Shown in pieces: positions 13,207 to 17,514 of a stretch of 17,514 nt of DNA. Under the pieces are notes generated by a model, which was not told the DNA's origin, ran no database searches, and worked only from the letters and a program-made list of their open reading frames with translations. Positions within the stretch are counted from its first letter, which is position 1; each line of letters begins with the position of its first letter. The DNA comes from Phosphoribacter sp044220725 (GTDB taxonomy: Bacteria; Actinomycetota; Actinomycetes; Actinomycetales; Dermatophilaceae). Made by a program: the position numbers and the translations under genes. The stretch spans positions 1-17,514 of the forward strand of contig JBGAQN010000050.1 of assembly GCA_044220725.1 (NCBI GenBank), given 5' to 3'.

Positions 13207-13875
13207 GTGGACCAAGACCGGACTGGCGACAGGGAGGGTAGACTCCAGAATTTGCCCGTGTCTCGGGGGCAGCAAGGTGTCGTGGGCAGTGACGCGGCCG
13301 GGTATGTCCGACGCGTTCGTCGTCTGGCAGATCTCAATCAGCGGGAGCTAGCTGATCGAGTGGGTCTGTCCCAACCCACCATCAGCGCGATCGAGTCTGG
13401 GTATCGACCGATCTCACTTGAGGTGTGGGACAGGGTTCTCGCCGTGGCGGGTCTGCGGTTGGCGGTGGTCGACAGGGATGGCCGCGAGGTCGCTCCTATG
13501 TCCGACGACGGCGTCCGGGATCGCGCGGGGCGACGGTTCGGTGCCCACTTGGACGTCGACGTGCTCGAGACCGAGGCGTGGCCGGTGCACTGGGGCGCCG
13601 GCCCTCGATGGGATCGGCCCCGGAACCCGGTCGACGTGCCCGTCCGAGCTCGCCGAGACGCCAAGCGCGCGGTGCACGGCATACCTCGCGATCATGTGAC
13701 GGCCGTTGATGTGGAGGTGAGGTTCGCGCAGTTCCGAGGGCTGCGAGCCCAGCGCGCGGCCCAGGCTTTGGCCAATCGGAGTCCTCGGCCGGTGATCGAA
13801 CCGTGCGGCTGTCCGACCGAGTGCTACGGGAGCTCGGCATGTGTCGACGCGTGTCAGTGCCACTGCGGCGGGTAG
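13207..13875 (+). CDS. XRE-family helix-turn-helix regulator with cysteine-rich C-terminus
   Basis: Residues ~34-88 form a Cro/CI-type DNA-binding domain: VRRVRRLADLNQRELADRVG, then LSQPTISAIESGYRPISLEVWDRVLAVAGL. The helix-turn-helix core is QRELADRVGLSQPTISAIESG. The middle (100-190) is Arg/Asp-rich and not assignable. The C-terminus EPCGCPTECYGSSACVDAC, ending QCHCGG, carries seven cysteines (200, 202, 206, 212, 216, 218, 220) and one histidine, enough for a metal site. Two starts compete. GTG 13207 has AAGGAG 6 nt upstream and gives 222 residues. TTG 13252 sits exactly 7 nt after TAGACT, the leaderless geometry of neighbouring genes, and gives 207. The gene lies directly beyond the palindrome array, which could be its operator. 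It converges on the phosphatase gene. A solitary regulator, possibly toxin-antitoxin-like or metal-responsive, is a guess only. Confidence 0.75.
   Translation: MDQDRTGDREGRLQNLPVSRGQQGVVGSDAAGYVRRVRRLADLNQRELADRVGLSQPTISAIESGYRPISLEVWDRVLAVAGLRLAVVDRDGREVAPMSDDGVRDRAGRRFGAHLDVDVLETEAWPVHWGAGPRWDRPRNPVDVPVRARRDAKRAVHGIPRDHVTAVDVEVRFAQFRGLRAQRAAQALANRSPRPVIEPCGCPTECYGSSACVDACQCHCGG
13239..13244 (+). promoter_or_regulatory. -10 box TAGACT inside the annotated 5' end of the XRE gene
   Basis: TAGACT at 13239-13244 is followed by 7 nt and an in-frame TTG (13252). It matches the leaderless pattern of four other genes here and may define a second, shorter XRE product. Confidence 0.45.
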
Positions 13876-13910
13876 GCCAAGACCGGGTGTCGGGGCGGGG
13901 GTAACAACTG

Positions 13911-13946
13911 GGAGCGGGGCCAGGAGCGGGGCCGGGAGCGAGGGCC
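13911..13946. repeat. 12-bp G-rich tandem repeat, three copies
   Basis: GGAGCGGGGCCA (13911-13922), GGAGCGGGGCCG (13923-13934) and GGAGCGAGGGCC (13935-13946) lie in the 89-bp gap between the convergent XRE and phosphatase genes. More G-runs flank them on the plus strand. The stretch has no obvious hairpin terminator but could form a G-quadruplex. Confidence 0.75.
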
Positions 13947-13964
13947 CGGGGCGGGTCGGCCCGA

Positions 13965-14849
13965 TCAGCGCAACTTGGCGCGCAAGGCCGCAGTGTCGTC
14001 ACTGCTCCAGCCCTGGGTGTCCAACCAGCCCAGCACGCCACCGAAGTTGCGGTCCAAGGCCGCCAACAGTCGGGCCATCGTCTCCGGGCGCGGGGACTGC
14101 TCCGCCACGGTCTTACCCTGAAGGTTGGCGGCGTATGCCGGTCGGCGCAGCAGCCGGTCAAGGATCTGCGGCACCCGCTCGGCCGACGCTGCATAGTCAC
14201 GGATGACCGCATCCGGTGCCGCTCCAGCGGCCACCAGGGCAAGGCCCGTGATCGTCCCGGTACGGTCCTTGCCGGCAGCGCAGTGAACGACCACGGCACC
14301 GTCGGCTTGGGCGATAGTGCGCAACGACGCGACCACCGAGTCCGGCCGCTGGCCGAGGTAGCTCAGATAGTGCTCGGACCAGAAGTCGTCGTGATCGACG
14401 CCGCCGGGCACGATGTAGGGCTGCTTCCGAGCCGTTGGGGCTGGCCGTGCGAGGGTTGGCCGGGCGGCCGCCTCACGCTCCGCCGCCTCACGCTCCGCCG
14501 CTTCACGCCTAGCCTGAATCTCCCACGGCAGTTCCCGCTCGCTGGCGGGGATCCCGCTCTCGGGCGAGTCATCGGCATACAGGGTGAAGTGACTGATCCG
14601 GACCCGGGGGTGACCGACGAGCGGTCCGGCCCCCTCCTGGGCAACCTCGACGTGGGTCCGCAGATCGACGACGTCGGTCACGCCGAACTCTTCGACCAAG
14701 CGCCGGATCGAACCGTCCGACAACTCCTGCAGGTTGTCCGACCGGATCAGCCGGCCCTCAGCGATGACCGAGCCATCGACGGTGGGCATCCCCCCAACGT
14801 CGCGCATGTTGACGACCCCGTCGAGGTCGATCCAGCGGATGTCGTGCAC
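13965..14849 (-). CDS. tyrosine-protein phosphatase, PtpB-like (Y_phosphatase3)
   Basis: The 294-residue protein has the protein-tyrosine/lipid phosphatase signature VVHCAAGKDRTGT (188-200), with C190 as nucleophile and R196 in the P-loop. The K194-D195 pattern is typical of the MptpB-like, dual- or triple-specificity branch. The N-terminal NMRDVGG (14-20) and RLIRSDNLQELSDG (33-46) are the other family marks. A 40-residue insertion around 113-142 contains three EREAA-type repeats. No signal peptide is visible. The start GTG 14849 is 7 nt after TAAGGT, the same arrangement as the SDR gene. The open frame beyond it to 14972 overlaps the rpsO promoter region and is rejected. The gene is divergent from rpsO and converges on the XRE gene. 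A cytosolic phosphatase of unknown substrate is the safest call. Confidence 0.9.
   Translation of the reverse strand: MHDIRWIDLDGVVNMRDVGGMPTVDGSVIAEGRLIRSDNLQELSDGSIRRLVEEFGVTDVVDLRTHVEVAQEGAGPLVGHPRVRISHFTLYADDSPESGIPASERELPWEIQARREAAEREAAEREAAARPTLARPAPTARKQPYIVPGGVDHDDFWSEHYLSYLGQRPDSVVASLRTIAQADGAVVVHCAAGKDRTGTITGLALVAAGAAPDAVIRDYAASAERVPQILDRLLRRPAYAANLQGKTVAEQSPRPETMARLLAALDRNFGGVLGWLDTQGWSSDDTAALRAKLR
14467..14511. repeat. in-frame 15-bp tandem repeat within the phosphatase gene
   Basis: GCCGCCTCACGCTCC occurs at 14467-14481 and 14482-14496, and a degenerate third unit starts at 14497. On the minus strand it encodes repeated EREAA, a charged helical or linker segment between the N-terminal part and the catalytic loop. 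Confidence 0.75.
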
Positions 14850-14856
14850 ACCTGTG

Positions 14857-14862
14857 ACCTTA
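14857..14862 (-). promoter_or_regulatory. leaderless -10 box of the phosphatase gene
   Basis: TAAGGT on the minus strand, exactly 7 nt before the GTG at 14849. Confidence 0.6.
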
Positions 14863-14896
14863 CGCCGCCGATTAGGGTGGCTCGGACCGGCGCTGG

Positions 14897-14902
14897 TAGT
14901 CT
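14897..14902 (+). promoter_or_regulatory. candidate -10 box of the rpsO promoter
   Basis: TAGTCT fits the TANNNT consensus in the divergent region and would give a ~90-nt rpsO leader. No clear -35 is at the right distance (TTAGGG at 14872-14877 would leave a 19-nt spacer). Confidence 0.4.
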
Positions 14903-14995
14903 CACCTTTGCCGTAGAACGGCCGCGGATCGAGAGCGCCCAGGTGGACCTGCCCTGGAGCACCGCGCAGCATCCCACGAAGGAGCCGGACCCCGT

Positions 14996-15265
14996 ATGCC
15001 GCTGGACAGCACCACCAAGAAGCAGATCATGACCGACTACGCCACCGTTGAGGGCGACACCGGTTCCCCAGAGGTGCAGATCGCGATGCTCACCAAGCGC
15101 ATCCAGGACCTCACCGAGCACGCCCGCACCCACCCGCACGACCACCACAGCCGGCGCGGCCTGCTGCTGCTCGTCGGTCGGCGCAAGCGGATGCTGCGCT
15201 ACCTTGAGGCCACCGACATCGAGCGCTACCGCTCGCTGATCAAGCGACTCGGTCTGCGTCGATAA
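14996..15265 (+). CDS. rpsO: 30S ribosomal protein S15
   Basis: S15 binds the central domain of 16S rRNA and joins the subunit early. All 89 residues fit the family: MPLDSTTKKQIMTDYATVEG, DTGSPEVQIAMLTKRIQDL, THPHDHHSRRGLLLLVGRR, KRMLRYLEATDIERYRSLI and the KRLGLRR end. GAAGGAG at 14978-14984 precedes ATG 14996 by 11 nt, a slightly long gap. The start codon lies inside the octamer GTATGCCG (14994-15001). pnp follows after a 128-bp gap holding a hairpin, the widespread rpsO-pnp arrangement. Confidence 0.97.
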   Translation: MPLDSTTKKQIMTDYATVEGDTGSPEVQIAMLTKRIQDLTEHARTHPHDHHSRRGLLLLVGRRKRMLRYLEATDIERYRSLIKRLGLRR

Positions 15266-15275
15266 CGACCACGAC

Positions 15276-15307
15276 AAGGCGGTCACCGCATCAGCGGCGA
15301 CCGCCTT
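15276..15307 (+). terminator. hairpin between rpsO and pnp
   Basis: AAGGCGGTCACCGC (15276-15289) pairs with GCGGCGACCGCCTT (15294-15307) around a 4-nt loop, with one A-C mismatch. It begins 10 bp after the rpsO stop. Since pnp lies downstream on the same strand, it is either a partial terminator or an mRNA processing and stability element. In E. coli the rpsO-pnp region contains both. Confidence 0.75.
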
Positions 15308-15393
15308 CTCGCATGTTCGACCCGCACCACCCGAAGAAGACCCGAGCACAACGATGATGCCCGGGGTTGGAGTTCAGAGAGAACGGAGGACCC

Positions 15394-17514
15394 ATGGAGG
15401 GTCCAGAGATCACCTTCGCCGAAGCCACCATTGACAACGGCAGGTTCGGCACCCGCACGATCCGCTTCGAAACCGGCCGGCTAGCCAAGCAGGCTGACGG
15501 CGCCGTCGTCGCCTACCTCGACGACGAGACCATGATCATGGCGACGACGGCGGCGGGGCGCACCCCCAAGGACCAGTTCGACTTCTTCCCGCTGACCGTC
15601 GATGTCGAAGAGCGTATGTACGCCATCGGCAAGATCCCCGGCAGCTTCTTCCGCCGTGAGGGCCGCCCCAGCACCGAGGCCATCCTCACCTGTCGGCTCA
15701 TCGACCGCCCGCTGCGTCCCAGCTTTGTCAAGGGTCTGCGCAACGAGGTCCAGATCATCATCACGGTCTACGCCCTCAACCCCGACCACCAGTACGACGT
15801 CTTGGCCATCAACGCGGCCAGCGCCTCGACCCAGATCTCCGGCCTGCCCTTCAGCGGCCCGATCGGTGGCGTGCGCGTGTCGTGCATCGACGGTCAGTGG
15901 GTCGCCTTCCCCAACTTCTCCGACGCGGAGCGCTCGACCTTCGACATGGTCGTCGCCGGTCGGGTCGTCCGCAAGGACGATGGCAGCGACGACGTCGCGA
16001 TCATGATGGTCGAGGCCGAGTCGACCGAGGCGACCTGGGACCTGGTCAAGCACCAGGGTAAGACCGCCCCCACCGAGGAGGTCGTCGCGCAGGGCCTGGA
16101 GGCCGCCAAGCCGTTCATTCGCGTGCTGTGTGAGGCCCAGGCCGACCTGGCCGGGCGGGCGGCCAAGGAGACCATCGAGTTCCCGCGGTTCCTGGACTAC
16201 CAGGACGACGTGTATGCCGCGGTCGAAGCCTTCGCCAAGGACCGCGCCGCCGCCGCGTTGCAGATCGCGGGCAAGGCCGAGCGCGAGGACATCCTCGACG
16301 AGATCAAGTCCGCTCTGCACCTCGAGCTCGTCGGGGACACCGACGGCAGCCACGAGGGCCGGGTTGGCGCCTTCCATGGCCGCCAGAAGGAGGTCTCGGC
16401 GGCATACCGGGCCCTGCAGAAGAAGTTGGTCCGCCAGCGGATCCTGCGGGACGAGGTTCGAATCGACGGGCGCGGGCTGCGCGACATCCGCGCCCTGGGC
16501 GCCGAGGTCGAGGTCCTGCCGCGGGTCCACGGTTCGGCGATCTTCGAGCGGGGCGAGACCCAGATCATGGGGGTGACGACGCTGAACATGCTCAAGATGG
16601 AGCAGCAGCTCGACACGCTCAACCCGCAGACGCGCAAGCGCTACATGCACAACTACAACTTCCCGCCGTTCTCGACGGGCGAAACCGGCCGGGTCGGGTC
16701 GCCCAAGCGCCGCGAGATCGGCCACGGGGCGCTCGCCGAGCGGGCGTTGGTGCCGGTGCTACCGACGCGTGAGGAGTTCCCCTACGCGATCCGTCAGGTG
16801 TCTGAGGCGCTGGGGTCCAACGGCTCGACGTCGATGGGTTCGGTCTGCGCCTCGACCTTGTCGCTGCTCAACGCTGGGGTGCCGCTGCGCGCGCCGGTCG
16901 CTGGGATCGCGATGGGTCTGGTCTCCGACACCGTTGATGGGGAGACCCGGTACGCCGCTCTCACTGACATCCTCGGCGCCGAGGACGCCTTCGGCGACAT
17001 GGACTTCAAGGTCGCCGGCACGCGGGAGTTCGTCACGGCCATCCAGTTGGACACCAAGCTCGACGGCATCCCCGCCTCGGTGCTTGCCGGTGCGCTGACC
17101 CAGGCCCGCGAGGCTCGGCTGCACATCCTCGACGTCATGGGCGAGGCCATCGACGCCCCCGACGAGATGTCGGCGTTCGCTCCGCGGATCATCACGGTCA
17201 AGGTGCCGGTCGACAAGATCGGCGAGGTCATCGGCCCGAAGGGCAAGATGATCAACCAGATCCAGGACGACACCGGCGCGGACATCTCGATCGAGGACGA
17301 CGGCACCGTCTACATCGGCGCGGTCGACGGCCCGTCGGCCGAGGCGGCTCGGGCGGCGATCAACGCGATCGCCAACCCGCAGATGCCCGAGGTCGGAGAA
17401 CGCTTTATGGGGACCGTCGTCAAGACGACGACCTTCGGCGCGTTCATCTCCCTGCTGCCGGGCAAGGACGGCCTGCTGCACATCTCCGAGGTGCGCAAGC
17501 TCGTCGGCGGCAAG
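15394..17514 (+). CDS. pnp: polyribonucleotide nucleotidyltransferase (PNPase), 3' end missing
   Basis: PNPase degrades RNA 3'->5' by phosphorolysis and works in the degradosome. 707 codons are visible and the frame is still open at the right edge, so the C-terminus is lost. It opens MEGPEITFAEATIDNGRFGT. The first RNase PH domain includes TMIMATTAAGRTPKDQFDFF, and FFRREGRPSTEAILTCRLID is also conserved. The second RNase PH domain has SAIFERGETQIMGVTTL and GSNGSTSMGSVCASTLSLLN. The KH domain follows with IGEVIGPKGKMINQIQDDTG (GPKG near residue 614). The S1 domain begins at ERFMGTVVKTTTFGAFISLL and stops at the window end after HISEVRKLVGG. GGAGG at 15385-15389 is 4 nt before ATG 15394, rather close. 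A long antisense open frame over pnp is a high-GC artefact. Confidence 0.97.
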   Translation, partial: MEGPEITFAEATIDNGRFGTRTIRFETGRLAKQADGAVVAYLDDETMIMATTAAGRTPKDQFDFFPLTVDVEERMYAIGKIPGSFFRREGRPSTEAILTCRLIDRPLRPSFVKGLRNEVQIIITVYALNPDHQYDVLAINAASASTQISGLPFSGPIGGVRVSCIDGQWVAFPNFSDAERSTFDMVVAGRVVRKDDGSDDVAIMMVEAESTEATWDLVKHQGKTAPTEEVVAQGLEAAKPFIRVLCEAQADLAGRAAKETIEFPRFLDYQDDVYAAVEAFAKDRAAAALQIAGKAEREDILDEIKSALHLELVGDTDGSHEGRVGAFHGRQKEVSAAYRALQKKLVRQRILRDEVRIDGRGLRDIRALGAEVEVLPRVHGSAIFERGETQIMGVTTLNMLKMEQQLDTLNPQTRKRYMHNYNFPPFSTGETGRVGSPKRREIGHGALAERALVPVLPTREEFPYAIRQVSEALGSNGSTSMGSVCASTLSLLNAGVPLRAPVAGIAMGLVSDTVDGETRYAALTDILGAEDAFGDMDFKVAGTREFVTAIQLDTKLDGIPASVLAGALTQAREARLHILDVMGEAIDAPDEMSAFAPRIITVKVPVDKIGEVIGPKGKMINQIQDDTGADISIEDDGTVYIGAVDGPSAEAARAAINAIANPQMPEVGERFMGTVVKTTTFGAFISLLPGKDGLLHISEVRKLVGGK

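Larger units (their letters stand above)
725..16408. repeat. dispersed octamer GTATGCCG, 25 copies across the window
   Basis: Plus-strand copies (GTATGCCG) start at 725, 1701, 3606, 4384, 5423, 6064, 7279, 7988, 10065, 11386, 14133, 14994 and 16212. Minus-strand copies (CGGCATAC) start at 1853, 4648, 5710, 6017, 7302, 8379, 9034, 9854, 10806, 13677, 14573 and 16400. That is 13 and 12, about one per 700 bp. Every GTATGCC heptamer found extends to the octamer, and bases beyond it show no consensus. Base composition alone predicts about one copy (hand estimate). Most copies lie in genes, often as Tyr-Ala or Ala-Tyr codons but also in other frames (for example Gly-Met-Pro at 723-731). Others lie in leaders, a terminator and the rpsO start. 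Confidence 0.9.

Noticed and set aside
15481..16725. 414-codon open frame antisense to pnp
   Set aside because: The pnp frame on the plus strand is continuous from 15394 to the right edge with every expected domain. The antisense frame is an artefact of high GC.

Overview
The window is G+C-rich (about two thirds by eye) and almost entirely coding. Several genes start directly 7 nt after a TAnGnT-type -10 box, with no leader. These traits, the holA-rpsT and rpsO-pnp pairs, and the protein sequences point to a high-GC actinobacterium. Intrasporangiaceae or a related Micrococcales family is my best guess, made by inference and not by search.

Layout, left to right. (1) A DinG/XPD-type helicase is cut by the left edge, followed by an unexplained 345-bp gap and a DUF2087-type protein. 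(2) A class-III aminotransferase lies on the minus strand, back to back with holA (DNA polymerase III delta) and rpsT (ribosomal protein S20). rpsT ends in a very long near-perfect hairpin shared with a convergent PemK/MazF-like gene. (3) A tightly packed sugar-metabolism operon follows: TIM-barrel isomerase/epimerase, a Gfo/Idh/MocA gene reduced to its two ends by an internal deletion, an intact Gfo/Idh/MocA dehydrogenase, and a second TIM-barrel isomerase/epimerase. (4) A minus-strand NAD(P)-binding SDR/NmrA-like protein is divergent from lepA (EF4). (5) Downstream of lepA is an array of three 37-bp palindromes at exactly 63-bp intervals, then an XRE-type regulator with a cysteine-rich tail. 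(6) A tyrosine phosphatase on the minus strand is divergent from rpsO, which is followed by pnp (polynucleotide phosphorylase). pnp runs off the right edge.

Housekeeping genes for translation, replication and RNA turnover (holA, rpsT, lepA, rpsO, pnp) form the backbone. A carbohydrate operon and small regulatory or toxin-like genes sit between them. The most unusual signals are not genes. The octamer GTATGCCG occurs 25 times on both strands, where base composition predicts about one copy. It appears in several reading frames, and as an inverted pair inside the rpsT terminator, which is how DNA-uptake sequences sit in Neisseria and Haemophilus. The second is the helically phased palindrome array between lepA and the XRE gene. 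No tRNA, rRNA, insertion sequence, CRISPR-Cas locus or prophage gene was seen.
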